Shown: positions 24,932 through 33,838 of the stretch, in pieces
Numbering within the stretch: position 1 is the first letter of the stretch
How the letters are laid out: each line of letters starts with the position of its first letter
From: Nocardia nova
GTDB taxonomy: Bacteria; Actinomycetota; Actinomycetes; Mycobacteriales; Mycobacteriaceae
Length of the DNA: 64,000 nt
NCBI RefSeq assembly: GCF_002933465.1
Contig: NZ_PSZE01000018.1
Location: 1-64,000 of the forward strand
Direction: 5' to 3'
Program-made: the position numbers and the translations under genes
Notes under the pieces: generated by a model
The model's input: the letters and a program-made list of their open reading frames with translations, nothing else
Told to the model about the DNA's origin: nothing
The model's database searches: none

Positions 24932-25920
24932 CCCTCGCGCTGTGCCTGCTGGGTTATTCGGCACTGGTCTGCGTTCTCGGCCCGCCGATCCTGACCCGGC
25001 TCACCGCACACGGCAGCGTCCCCGCGCTCGGAGTGCTGGCCTGGCTCACCGCGATCGCCGCCGTCCTCGGCGCCTGGGCGGCCGCCGCGGTGGCCCTGAC
25101 CGTACAGGTCGCCCACACCTGGGATCTGCCGATGGCCCACCTGTTCGACGACTGCTGGGTGGCCGTGCACGCCACCGCCGACGGCAGCCACGGTCCGGTC
25201 GCGCAGTTCGCCGCGCTGCTCTCGGCGCTCGCGCTGATCGGATTCGTCACCGTGCGGGGGGTGCGGGTGATCGGTGCGGTGGTGCGCGCGGGACGCAGCA
25301 GCGCCCGGCACGCCCGCTCGGCATCGCTCGTCGGACGGCGGCTGGACGAGGCCGGCGCGGCCGCGGCGGTGGTCATCGACGCGCCGCAGCGGGCGGCCTA
25401 CTGCGTCGCGGGGCGACCGGGGACCGTGGTGGTGACCAGCGCCGCGGTGGCCGCGCTGGACCGGCCGCAGCTGGCGGCGGTCCTCGCCCACGAGGACGCG
25501 CACCTGGCCGGGCGGCACCATCTGATCCGGGCATCGACCCGCGCGCTCGCCACCACCCTGCCGCGCATTCCGCTGTTCGCGGCCGCCGACGACCGCGTCG
25601 CCCAGCTGCTGGAAATGTGTGCCGACGACCGCGCGTCCGGTCGCCACAGCCGTACCGCCGTACTCACCGCGCTGCTCACGCTGTCCGGAGCCACCGGCGA
25701 CGCCGAGATCCGCTCGCTGCTCCCGGATACCGCGCTGGGCACGAGCACGCTCGCCGTCGCCGACCGGGTGCGCCGGCTGGTGCACTCCGAGTCCCGCACG
25801 AGGCGGGCCGGCCGCGGAATTCCGCTCGCGCTGTTCGCGGCATCGGTCGCCGCGGTGCCGGCCTCCGGATATCTGCTGGTGCATTTCGGGATGGCGGGCT
25901 GTCTGCCCTTCGTTCACTGA
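24928..25920 (+). CDS. M56-family membrane metallopeptidase (BlaR1-like, no sensor domain)
   Basis: A 330-residue membrane protein. It has N-terminal helices (ALCLLGYSALVCVLGPPILT and LGVLAWLTAIAAVLGAWAAA), another near residue 100, and a zinc site HEDAH at about residues 188-192 with a downstream EMCADDRA. A last helix lies near the C-terminus. Unlike BlaR1 it has no penicillin-binding sensor domain. In actinobacteria these short M56 proteins accompany BlaI and probably inactivate it by proteolysis. The GTG start overlaps the blaI-like stop, so the two are translationally coupled. Confidence 0.88.
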   Translation: MTLALCLLGYSALVCVLGPPILTRLTAHGSVPALGVLAWLTAIAAVLGAWAAAAVALTVQVAHTWDLPMAHLFDDCWVAVHATADGSHGPVAQFAALLSALALIGFVTVRGVRVIGAVVRAGRSSARHARSASLVGRRLDEAGAAAAVVIDAPQRAAYCVAGRPGTVVVTSAAVAALDRPQLAAVLAHEDAHLAGRHHLIRASTRALATTLPRIPLFAAADDRVAQLLEMCADDRASGRHSRTAVLTALLTLSGATGDAEIRSLLPDTALGTSTLAVADRVRRLVHSESRTRRAGRGIPLALFAASVAAVPASGYLLVHFGMAGCLPFVH

Positions 25921-25928
25921 CACGGCGC

Positions 25929-25957
25929 GGGGACCGGTCCACTCGAAACCGGTCCCC
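25929..25957. terminator. Bidirectional hairpin terminator
   Basis: GGGGACCGGT pairs perfectly with ACCGGTCCCC around a nine-base loop, between convergent genes ending at 25920 and 25970. Confidence 0.8.
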
Positions 25958-25969
25958 ACGCAAGGTCGT

Positions 25970-26596
25970 TCAGTTGTAGAAGGCGCCGAACGAGGGGATG
26001 GAGATGGTGCCCAGCTGGTACTGGAACCCGTCGGGGTTGGCGTCGGAAACCGGAACCGGCCACCGGTGCCAGAGCGTCCCGTACACCGCGGCCACCACCA
26101 TGCCCGTCCCCGGATCGAAGACGGGGGTGCGGATGGTGGTGTCCACCGGCACGTCGTTGTGTTCGATCAGTGTTTGGGTGCCGCTGCGCCCGTTCGACAG
26201 GTTGTACCAGACGACCTGCAGATTCGCCCCGCCCTGATTCGGGGCTATGGTGCCCGGGCCGCCGAAGAAGCCGAGGCGGAAGCCGTCGTAGTTCAACGCG
26301 ATTCCGGACCCGTAGACGCCGGGGCCGGTGCCGCGCCCGATGTCGGATTGAGCGGGAATCTGGAACGGCTGGGCGGGCAGCGCCGCCTGCTCGACGGTCG
26401 GTCCCGCGGCACGCAGCCGATCGATCGCCTGTTCGGCCGCCGGATTCCCGGCCGCGGCCGCGCGCAGATGGGCGGTCGCCGCGGACCAGTCCACGGCCGC
26501 CGGTTCCGCCGCGACGGGACCGGCGAAGACCACGGCCGCCGCCGCAGCTGCCGCCGCTGCCGCGGTGAGACGATGGGTGAGGCTCAGTCGACGCAT
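25970..26596 (-). CDS. Secreted protein of unknown function
   Basis: A 208-residue exported protein. MRRLSLTHRLTAAAAAAAAA and VVFAGPVAAEPAAV form the signal peptide. After a helical stretch with AAEQAIDRLRAAGPTVEQA, the mature part contains aromatic beta-type blocks, DGFRLGFFGGPGTIAPNQGG and VVAAVYGTLWHRWPVPVSD. Related secreted proteins are found in Nocardia and mycobacteria, but I know no function. No catalytic motif or lipobox is seen. It faces the BlaI/M56 pair across a terminator and is followed upstream by a decayed regulator. Confidence 0.7.
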   Translation of the reverse strand: MRRLSLTHRLTAAAAAAAAAAVVFAGPVAAEPAAVDWSAATAHLRAAAAGNPAAEQAIDRLRAAGPTVEQAALPAQPFQIPAQSDIGRGTGPGVYGSGIALNYDGFRLGFFGGPGTIAPNQGGANLQVVWYNLSNGRSGTQTLIEHNDVPVDTTIRTPVFDPGTGMVVAAVYGTLWHRWPVPVSDANPDGFQYQLGTISIPSFGAFYN

Positions 26597-26679
26597 AACC
26601 AGTTCTCCTCGAGTATTCCGGTACCGCTTGCTGAGAAATTGCGATATATCCGGTCACCGTAGCTTTTTCATTCCCGAGT

Positions 26680-27100
26680 GCGCGGGTGCGGCACGCTGTA
26701 ACCGGGCGGCGAGTTCGCGGACATGGTCGGCGACCTCGGGCGGGGAGTCGACGGCGGGGAGTCGACGCGGAAGTCGTAGCCGAGCCGCAGCAGCCGGAAA
26801 ACCAGCCATTGCATGGTGTCGGCCTCGGTGCGAAGCCGGCAGGTGCGGTCGTCGACTTCCTCGACCTCACCGAGCGCAGCCGCGGACGCGCGGATATCCT
26901 CCGCCGAGGCGAACACGGTGACCTCCGCGCGGTAGCAGCGGCGGCATCGCCGTCCCCGCGGCCAGCCGATATCCCCCGTACACACCCATCGTCGCCTGCA
27001 CCGGATAGTCGAGTTCGCGCAGCCGGTCGATCTCAGTTTCCGACCGGGAAGCGGGTGACCGAACTGTTCGCCGCGACGTTGGGTTCGGTGACCGATGACT
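26680..27100 (-). pseudogene. YafY/WYL-type regulator, internally deleted
   Basis: The end of the HTH region is still readable (ETEIDRLRELDYPVQATMG, GGYRLAAGTAMPPLL, about 27050-26930). It is joined directly, in another frame, to the last domain (VFASAEDIRASAAALGEVEE, TCRLRTEADTMQWLVFRLLR). About 150-170 residues that should hold the WYL domain are missing. A perfect 14-bp tandem duplication at 26740-26767 then breaks the C-terminal frame inside the FRVDSP segment. The first part of the HTH is also degraded. It stood divergent to the hydrolase gene at 27128, which it may once have controlled. Confidence 0.7.
26740..26767. repeat. 14-bp tandem duplication in a pseudogene
   Basis: GCGGGGAGTCGACG is present twice head to tail (26740-26753, 26754-26767). 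One copy removed restores the conserved reading of the C-terminus of the WYL-type regulator, so this looks like a recent frameshifting duplication. Confidence 0.8.
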
Positions 27101-27127
27101 TTCCGGTGCGCGCCTCGTCCTAGGAGC

Positions 27128-27994
27128 ATGCAGACACAGACCCTCAGTACCCCCGAGGCCGATCTCATCTACGACGTCCGCGGTCCGCTGCCCACCGCCG
27201 ACGGGCGCGCGCCGCTGCTCATGGTCGGCCAGCCGATGACGGCCGACGGATTCGCGACCCTGGCCTCCTACTTCCCCGACCGCACCGTGATCACCTACGA
27301 CCCGCGCGGGCTGGGACGCAGCGTGCGCAAGGACGGACGGGTCGACCATTCGCCCGTCGTACAGGCCGAGGATCTGCACGCCCTCATCGAGAAGGTCGGT
27401 GGTCCGGTGGAGGTCTTCGCCAGCAGCGGCGGGGCCGTGACCGCACTGGCCCTGGTGACCGCGCACCCCGGCGACGTGACCACACTCGTCGCGCACGAAC
27501 CGCCGATCCTGCCGGTGCTTCCCGATGCGGAAGCGGCCCGCCGGGCACAGATCGCCGTGCGAGATGTGTACGAGGCCAAGGGATTCGGCGCGGCGATGGC
27601 CGCCTTCATCGCGGTGGCATCGTGGCAGGGCGAATTCACCGACGAATTCTTCGCCCTGCCCACCCCCGATCCGGCGCAGTTCGGCATGCCCACCGAGGAC
27701 GACGGTTCCCGCGCCGACCCGCTCGTGTCGGACCGGTCCTGGGCGGTCAGCGGCTACGTACCCGACGTGGCCGCACTGACGGCGGCTCCCACACACGTCC
27801 TCATAGCAGTCGGCGAGGAGTCGGCAGGCGAACTGACCGCCCGCACCGCCGCGGCAACAGCCGCCCTGCTCGGACAACAGCCGACCGTCTTCCCCAGCCA
27901 CCACAGCGGTTTCGCCGGCGGCGACGCCGGCTACGCCGGGCAGCCCGAGGCTTTCGCGCAGCGACTGCGAGAGGTACTCGACACCCACCGGTAG
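27128..27994 (+). CDS. Alpha/beta-hydrolase
   Basis: A 288-residue cytosolic protein. Typical fold blocks are APLLMVGQPMTADGFATLAS, VITYDPRGLGRS and the nucleophile elbow VEVFASSGGAVTAL (Ser in the ASSGG variant of GxSxG). The C-terminal VFPSHHSGFAGG supplies the catalytic His region. Substrate unknown; similar hydrolases are common in actinobacteria beside WYL-type regulators. ATG 27128 has TAGGAG six bases upstream. The adjacent divergent regulator is broken, so regulation may be lost. Confidence 0.82.
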   Translation: MQTQTLSTPEADLIYDVRGPLPTADGRAPLLMVGQPMTADGFATLASYFPDRTVITYDPRGLGRSVRKDGRVDHSPVVQAEDLHALIEKVGGPVEVFASSGGAVTALALVTAHPGDVTTLVAHEPPILPVLPDAEAARRAQIAVRDVYEAKGFGAAMAAFIAVASWQGEFTDEFFALPTPDPAQFGMPTEDDGSRADPLVSDRSWAVSGYVPDVAALTAAPTHVLIAVGEESAGELTARTAAATAALLGQQPTVFPSHHSGFAGGDAGYAGQPEAFAQRLREVLDTHR

Positions 27995-28218
27995 ATCCGC
28001 GACACCGCTCTGGGCAGTTGGCGACCACAGAACCCGAGCATCGACGAGATCTACGAGCGAGCTTTCGACCACGCTGCTCACAATGAGGCTGCACCGACCA
28101 GGCCCGATCTCGCACGGTAACCGGCAGGAATGATCATCCAGCGCCGTGATCGTGATCCCGACCGAGCCGGCTTCACCACCCTTGGACGCGACCGAGGGAA
28201 GCCGCAACCGGGCAGCTC

Positions 28219-29250
28219 TCACGCACCCAGGGCGTCGGCGAACAGCGGCCACGAGGTGTGCAGGTCCTCCTGCCAGTAGCCCCACGAGTGGGTGCCGGTC
28301 GGCCGGAAATCGAAGGTCGCGGGCACACCGAGTTGCTGCAGGCGGTCGTGCAGCTGGTGGGTGCACAGATTCGTGACGCCTTCGAGTGCCGCACCGAAGA
28401 CCAGTTGATAGGCCAGCTGCGTCGCGTCGCCGTGTGCGCCCTGGAAAGTGTCGAGTGGTCCCGGAATTCCGGTGCCGGTGGAGACGTAGATCGCGGTGCC
28501 GCGCAAGCGATCCGCGTGCAGGTAGGGGTCGTTGGCCGCCCACGCCGGATCCGTCGGCGGCCCCCACATGTTCACGGTGTTCCCCATCCGATTTCCGACC
28601 ACGGCGTCGACGATCAACTGCCCCTGCGGGTCGCTGGTGCGCACACATCCGGAGTACGAGCCGACCGCCTGGTACAAACCGGGGGCGGCCAATGCCAACT
28701 GAAATACCGAGGTACCGGCCATCGAGATGCCCGCGATCGCGTTCACTCCGGTACCGCCGAAACCGGAATCGATGAGTGGCGGCAATTCCTCGGTCAGGAA
28801 GGTGCGCCACCGCTGCCGGCCCAGCACCGGATCGTCGGCGCGCCAATCGGTGAAATAGCTGCTGGCTCCGCCGAACGGCACCACCACATTGACCTGCTTG
28901 TCGGCGAAGAATGCGGCGATATCGGTGCGATCGGACCAGCTGCCGTCGCTGATCCCGCCGTTGGCGCCGTTGAGCAGATACAGCGTCGGCGCCGGCCGGT
29001 CCGGGTCGGCGGCGCGAATCAGTTGTACGCGAGTCACATTGCGCATGGCCGCCGAGTACACGCCGATATCGAGGATCCGGTCGTCGCGCCGGCGTATGTC
29101 GCTGATGTGCGAACCGTCGGGTGCGGTGGCCTCGGCGGGATCGGCGGTGGCGCGATCGTTCGAGGCGGTGATCGCGGCCGCCACGGTGATCACGGCCGAC
29201 AGCACGGCGACGGCACGGGCGATGCGCATTCTCGGCGGGCGGCTGAGCAT
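28219..29250 (-). CDS. Antigen-85-like esterase (mycolyltransferase family)
   Basis: A 343-residue secreted protein. A signal peptide begins MLSRPPRMRIARAVAVLSAV. The esterase-D/antigen-85 fold shows in PTLYLLNGANGG, VNVVVPFGGASSYFTDWR, the nucleophile in IAGISMAGTSVFQLAL and a final TGTHSWGYWQEDL with the catalytic His. Antigen-85 proteins move mycolic acids onto arabinogalactan or trehalose outside the membrane; this fits an organism with mycolates. Start 29250 is preceded by GGAGTGCGAGG. A close paralogue diverges from it at 29490, and a fragment of a third copy is at 21458. Confidence 0.85.
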   Translation of the reverse strand: MLSRPPRMRIARAVAVLSAVITVAAAITASNDRATADPAEATAPDGSHISDIRRRDDRILDIGVYSAAMRNVTRVQLIRAADPDRPAPTLYLLNGANGGISDGSWSDRTDIAAFFADKQVNVVVPFGGASSYFTDWRADDPVLGRQRWRTFLTEELPPLIDSGFGGTGVNAIAGISMAGTSVFQLALAAPGLYQAVGSYSGCVRTSDPQGQLIVDAVVGNRMGNTVNMWGPPTDPAWAANDPYLHADRLRGTAIYVSTGTGIPGPLDTFQGAHGDATQLAYQLVFGAALEGVTNLCTHQLHDRLQQLGVPATFDFRPTGTHSWGYWQEDLHTSWPLFADALGA

Positions 29251-29489
29251 CCTCGCACTCCGATCTCGACATATGTTCGCGGCACGATTCCCCGACGGCC
29301 TATCCCAGTCAACGACGCCGGCCCCTGCCCCGGCAGCCGATAATGCGGAATTTGTGGCCATTACCAGACCGGGCGCGCTCGCGCTGGCATCCGGGCCAAA
29401 GCCGGCGCGCGGTGATTGTCGGGCAGCGCGGGAGCGGCCTATCGTCGGCGTCAGCGGTTCCGCGGTTTCGGACCCAGGAAAGGCGACGC

Positions 29490-30602
29490 GTGAATTCTGC
29501 TGTGTTGCAAGGCATCTGCCGCGCCTCGGTGCGGCTGTCCGCGGCGCTGTCGATGACAGCCGGACTCGCCTGCGGTTCGGCCACCGCTCAACCGTCTACC
29601 GTGCCATCTGCCACCCAACCGTCTGCCGTCGCAGCCGATTCGCCTGTGCCCGCTTCCATTTCGTCCACCCAGGCCCTGACGAACGCCCGCCCCTCCGCCG
29701 ACGGGTCCGTCCTGACGGGGGCCGCCCCCGGATCACCACGCGCCCTCACGGTCACCGTCCACTCCGCGGCGATGAACGTTCCGATCCGGCTGGAAGTGCT
29801 TCCGGCGCCGGACCGCTCGCGACCGGCGCCCACGGTGTACTTGTTGAACGGTATCGACGGCGGCGCCGACGGAAACTGGATCAACCGGACCGATATCGCC
29901 CACTTCTTCGCCGACAAACAGGTCACTGTGGTGGTGCCTTTCGGCGGAGCCAGCAGCTACTTCACCGACTGGCGCACCGACGACCCGGCCCTGGGCAGGC
30001 AGCGGTGGACGACGTTTTTGACCGAGGAACTGCCACCGATCATCGATTCCGGTTTCGACGGAGACGGCAGGAACGCGATCATCGGAATATCCATGGCCGG
30101 TACCTCGGTATTTCAGCTGGCACTGGCCGCACCGGGCTTGTACCAGGCGATCGGGTCGTACTCGGGCTGCGCGCGAACGAGCGATCCGCCCGGTCAACTC
30201 ATCGTCGACGCGGTCGTGGGCGGCGGTAGGGGCAATACCGTGAACATGTGGGGCCCGCCGACGGATCCGGCGTGGGCGGCCAACGACCCCTACCTGCACG
30301 CGGATCGCTTGCGCGGCACCGCGATCTACGTCTCCACCGGCACCGGGCTGCCCGGACCACTCGACACCTTGGATGGTCCCGGAATCCGTTCCAGCCCAGC
30401 AAAATTGGCCGATCAGATCCTCGTCGGTGGCGCCCTGGAAACCGGCGCGGTCCGATGCGCTCGCGACCTCCGCACCAGGCTCACCGAGCTGGCCGTCCCC
30501 GCCACCTTCGACATGCGTCCCACCGGCACCCATTCCTGGGGCTACTGGCAGGAAGACCTGCACCGGAGCTGGCCGGTGTTCGCTCGGGCACTGGGACTGT
30601 GA
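29490..30602 (+). CDS. Antigen-85-like esterase (mycolyltransferase family)
   Basis: A 370-residue secreted paralogue of the gene at 28219. It keeps the same blocks: PTVYLLNGIDGG, FGGASSYFTDWRTDDPALGR, the nucleophile region IIGISMAGTSVFQLAL, and TGTHSWGYWQEDL. Its signal peptide begins NSAVLQGICRAS and reaches LACGSATAQPS, after which a Ser/Pro/Ala linker of about 60 residues precedes the domain. The GTG at 29490 with AGGAAAGG upstream is chosen over a long upstream frame without a signal peptide. Head-to-head placement suggests an old duplication with a shared promoter region of 240 bp. Exact acceptor lipid unknown. Confidence 0.85.
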   Translation: MNSAVLQGICRASVRLSAALSMTAGLACGSATAQPSTVPSATQPSAVAADSPVPASISSTQALTNARPSADGSVLTGAAPGSPRALTVTVHSAAMNVPIRLEVLPAPDRSRPAPTVYLLNGIDGGADGNWINRTDIAHFFADKQVTVVVPFGGASSYFTDWRTDDPALGRQRWTTFLTEELPPIIDSGFDGDGRNAIIGISMAGTSVFQLALAAPGLYQAIGSYSGCARTSDPPGQLIVDAVVGGGRGNTVNMWGPPTDPAWAANDPYLHADRLRGTAIYVSTGTGLPGPLDTLDGPGIRSSPAKLADQILVGGALETGAVRCARDLRTRLTELAVPATFDMRPTGTHSWGYWQEDLHRSWPVFARALGL

Positions 30603-30677
30603 GCCCTCCCGAGTTCGGCGCGGACCCGATGCCCTGGTCCGACCCCAGTTCGGCGCGCGGGCGCTACGCTGCCAAGA

Positions 30678-31506
30678 ATGGGCAGTTCCGCCGATTCGGA
30701 CGCCGAACGCGGTCCGCAGGGCGAGCCGTCGGTCCCGGAGCCGATCGCGGCAGCCGAACGCGCGGCCTCCGAGTCGGCCGGCGCGCAGCACCCGCACGGG
30801 CGGCCGGGCCCGCGGTTCGACCGCAATTCTCCGTTCGTGATCGGCGTGACCGGCGGCCTCGGCGTCCTCCTCGCGATCGGCATCGTGGACATGCTGGCCA
30901 CCGCACGACAGGCCCTCGTACTGGTGGGCGTGGCGCTGTTCCTGGCGATCGGGATCGAGCCGCTGGTCGCCTGGCTGCATCGGCACCGGCTGCCGCGCTG
31001 GGTGGCCGTGGCCGTCGTATTCGGCTGTGCCACACTGCTCGTCGCCGGATTCCTGGCTGCGGCGATCACACCCCTCGTCACCCAGGGCGGCGATCTGGTC
31101 GACCACGCTTCCGACCGGCTGCACGACCTGGAGAACCAGTACCCGCTGATCCGGTCGTGGTCGCAGCGTTTGCACCTGGATCAGGAACTCGAACACGGCC
31201 TCACCGACAACCCCTCGCTGCGCCACGGTCTGCTCGGCGCCGGTGAGCGCGTCTTCGGCGCCTTGGCCAGCGCGTTGATCGTGGCGGTGCTGACCATCTA
31301 CTTCTCGGCGAATTTCCCACGCATCCGGCACGGCCTGTACCGGTTCTTTCCGCAGTCGCGCCGCCCCCGCGCCATCCTGCTCGGCATCCTCGGCTCGCTG
31401 CTGGCGATCCCCGTGCGCCGCCGCGGTGCTGCTCATCGTGCAGGAGGTGGTCTACCCACACCTGGACGGCACCACCGATCGGCCACCGGCCGGTTCCGAC
31501 CGGTAA
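30678..31506 (+). pseudogene. AI-2E-family (PerM-like) transporter, internally deleted and frameshifted
   Basis: The first 230 or so codons are a normal start of a PerM/AI-2E-type membrane protein (LVLVGVALFLAIGIEPLVAW, VVFGCATLLVAGFLAAAITP, LTIYFSANFPRI). After FFPQSRRPRA the sequence jumps to ILLGILGSLLAIP, which normally lies about 110 residues further on, so most of the second half of the permease is deleted. The final VAAAVLLIVQEVVYPHLDG follows in a shifted frame (near 31412) and stops at 31506. The product would lack core helices. It converges with the PucR gene. Confidence 0.75.
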
Positions 31507-31514
31507 GGCCCGAA

Positions 31515-32768
31515 TCAGGCGGGCCGGCGCACCGGCGTGGACGCATCGCGGTCGGCGATGCCGAGCCGGGCGATCAATGCCGAACGCAAATACCACAATC
31601 CGGTGGTACGGGACGGGTCGAAGCCGGTCAACTGGCCGATGCGGCGCAGCCGGTAATCGATCGTGTTCGGGTGGATACACAACTGCCGTGCGGCGCGCTG
31701 CCGGTTGAGGTCGGTGTTGAAGAAGACTCGCAGCGTTTCCAGCAGCTCGGGATGGTCGTCCAGCGGCGCCAGCCGGGCATCGAGGATGTCGCGGCCGATG
31801 CCGGGCCGGGTGAGCTGATACTGCAGTGCGAGTTCGGGGAAGCGATGCACCCCGGGCCCGCGTCCGAGCCGGCCCACGGTGTCGAGAAGATCGTGCGCCT
31901 GCTGTGCGGCGGCCGGGACGTCGGCCGCGGCGGCGCCCACCACCGCGGCGGTCAGCGGCACGCCGGCCAGCTCGGACAGCCGGGTGAGCAGATCGTCCAA
32001 TTCCGTGTCGGTGCGGGCGGTTTCGGGGATGAGCACCGTGCCGCCGTCGACCGTGAGCATCGCCAGCGGCTGATCGCGCAGCAGTTTCGCCAGCGCGGCC
32101 TGCACCCGCCGCAGTTTGCGGCGCGCGACCACGTTCCGGTCCAACCGCGGATGGGTCTCGTCGGGATGCGGCGGAATCCATAGGGCGAGAACGTGATACC
32201 GCTCGGCGATCCGGATCCCGCATTCACGCGCCAGCTTCGTGGTGGCGTGCCCGCCGAGCAGCGCCGAGGTGAGGGTGTGCACGGCCGTGTGGTGTTCGAC
32301 GGCGTCGGCGCGGCGCTCCTGGACGTAGGCCTTGCTGACGGTCGCGGTGATCAGGTCCAGCAGTTCCAGCGCGGTGGTGGTGCCCTTGACGACGAGTTCG
32401 GCATCGCTGGCCTTGGCCCGGGCGAACAGCAGGTCCAGTCCGGCCTTGAAGCCCTCGTGGACCGCGTGCACGACCACCTCGATCGGGATCCCGGCGCGGC
32501 ACCACCGCGCGGCGGCGGCGCGCAGCCGATCGGTGCGCTCGGGAAGATCCCCGCCGTTGACCCGGCGGATCGACCATTCCACGCAGATTCGCGCGACTGC
32601 CGACACCTCACCGGACATCACATCGGCGGGCAGGGTGGTGAACGGCGCCACGGACCCGCCGAGATGGAGGACCAGTTCCCGGGACATGGCCTGCGCGTCC
32701 CGCATGGACAGCGAGGTGGCGCGGCCGGATAGCGCGCGCTCAGCACCGACTGTGCTTGCTGTAGTCAC
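31515..32768 (-). CDS. PucR/CdaR-type transcriptional regulator
   Basis: A 417-residue protein. The C-terminal HTH_30 domain (FFNTDLNRQRAARQLCIHPN, TIDYRLRRIGQLTG, LWYLRSALIARLG) binds DNA. The middle has a GGDEF-like/CdaR-type region (LHVLALWIPP-like strand, VLIPETARTDTELDDLL, AAVVGAAAADVPAAAQQA). The N-terminal helices (AVARICVEWSIRRVNGGDLP) resemble the RsbRD-like domain seen in actinobacterial members. Ligand and targets are unknown. GTG 32768 after AAGGAGG is preferred to a longer frame. It converges on a broken AI-2E transporter gene. Confidence 0.85.
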   Translation of the reverse strand: MTTASTVGAERALSGRATSLSMRDAQAMSRELVLHLGGSVAPFTTLPADVMSGEVSAVARICVEWSIRRVNGGDLPERTDRLRAAAARWCRAGIPIEVVVHAVHEGFKAGLDLLFARAKASDAELVVKGTTTALELLDLITATVSKAYVQERRADAVEHHTAVHTLTSALLGGHATTKLARECGIRIAERYHVLALWIPPHPDETHPRLDRNVVARRKLRRVQAALAKLLRDQPLAMLTVDGGTVLIPETARTDTELDDLLTRLSELAGVPLTAAVVGAAAADVPAAAQQAHDLLDTVGRLGRGPGVHRFPELALQYQLTRPGIGRDILDARLAPLDDHPELLETLRVFFNTDLNRQRAARQLCIHPNTIDYRLRRIGQLTGFDPSRTTGLWYLRSALIARLGIADRDASTPVRRPA

Positions 32769-33133
32769 TCTGACCTCCTTGTCACGGGCCAGATCCGCAG
32801 TCTTCGCGAGATCTGCCGGAACGGTGATCAGGCCATGTCGACACCGCCCGATCACCGGCCGTATATGTCACCTGATGGAACGGTAATGCGAGCCTCCACT
32901 CACCTTCTACTCCGTTTTGGACATTTTCGACCCCCCGCCACATATCTTCTGACCTGCGCAAATGAATGACAGCGCGGCCGGATCGGCATATTTGCCGACA
33001 AATATGGGGAACCGCTCACTTTTTGCCCCGCTCCCGCACCCGCGCCGCCGGAGACCTTCGCCGGCACCGACGAATTCCGCGCGCTCGCGCCGTCGGATCG
33101 TGCAACAGGGACTTTTCGGATCCAGGAGACAAC
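32769..33133. other. Divergent intergenic region
   Basis: About 365 bases between the PucR start and the reductase-like gene. It must hold both promoters. I see no strong palindrome, RNA structure or small gene in it; short open frames here start without ribosome-binding sites. Confidence 0.5.
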
Positions 33134-33745
33134 ATGCGCACGATCACGGCCGGCTTGTTCATCGCCCTCGACGGTGTCGTCGAGAATCCGCAGGACTGGC
33201 AGTTTCCCTATTACAACGACGAAATGGGCGCGGCGGTCGATGCCCAGCTCGGCACGGCCGACACGCTGCTGCTGGGCCGCAAGACCTACGATAGCTTCGC
33301 CGGCGCCTGGCCCGAACGCGAAGCCGCGGGTGGGCCCGACGCAGAGTTCGGCCGCAAGCTGGGCGATGCCCGCAAGATCGTGGTGTCACGCAGCGAGCAC
33401 AGCTTCACCTGGCGCAATTCCGAAGTGCTGCAGGGTGATCTGATCGCCGGGGTGACGGCGTTGAAGCGAGAACCCGGCGGTGACATCGCCATCTCCGGCT
33501 CGGTCTCGGTGGTGCGCGCGCTGCTCGGCGTGGCGCTGCTCGACGAACTGCATCTGCTGGTGCATCCGATCGCGGTGCGGTCCGGCATGCGCCTGTTCGA
33601 CCAAGGCGAGGCCACTGTCCCACTGACTCTGCTGCGCTCGACCGCCTTCCGCACCGGCGTCGTCCATCTCGTCTACGGACCCGGACACCACCTCGAGGGC
33701 GACTACGACCAGGCCAAACAATATCTGGCCCACGACGAGGACTGA
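33134..33745 (+). CDS. Dihydrofolate-reductase-like (RibD C-terminal) protein
   Basis: A 203-residue cytosolic protein of the RibD_C/DHFR-like fold. ITAGLFIALDGVVENPQDWQ is the usual start, followed by TLLLGRKTYDSFAGAWP, KIVVSRSEHSF and GGDIAISGSVSVVRALL, the NADPH-binding part. Members are NADPH-dependent reductases of undefined substrate and are not the housekeeping DHFR. ATG 33134 follows CAGGAG. A strong terminator lies beyond the stop. Confidence 0.85.
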   Translation: MRTITAGLFIALDGVVENPQDWQFPYYNDEMGAAVDAQLGTADTLLLGRKTYDSFAGAWPEREAAGGPDAEFGRKLGDARKIVVSRSEHSFTWRNSEVLQGDLIAGVTALKREPGGDIAISGSVSVVRALLGVALLDELHLLVHPIAVRSGMRLFDQGEATVPLTLLRSTAFRTGVVHLVYGPGHHLEGDYDQAKQYLAHDED

Positions 33746-33785
33746 GCGCCGGTCACAGGCGTCGAGGGCGTCACCACGACCGAAA

Positions 33786-33821
33786 GGCCGCCCGGCGCGG
33801 CAAATCTCGCGCCGGGCGGCC
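33786..33821. terminator. Bidirectional hairpin terminator
   Basis: GGCCGCCCGGCGCG pairs perfectly with CGCGCCGGGCGGCC around an eight-base loop, between convergent genes ending at 33745 and 33839. Confidence 0.85.
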
Positions 33822-33838
33822 TTGTCGCACGAGCCCGA

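Noticed and set aside
27995..28218. Possible relic near 28010-28120 (ending DEIYERAFDHAAHN and a short tail)
   Set aside because: It looks protein-like, but I could not tie it to a family and no start is visible, so it is not listed as a gene.
26867..29272. 801-residue minus-strand frame
   Set aside because: It is antisense to the hydrolase at 27128 and out of frame with the antigen-85-like gene at 28219. Only its ETEIDRLREL end matches something, the WYL-type relic, which is annotated separately.
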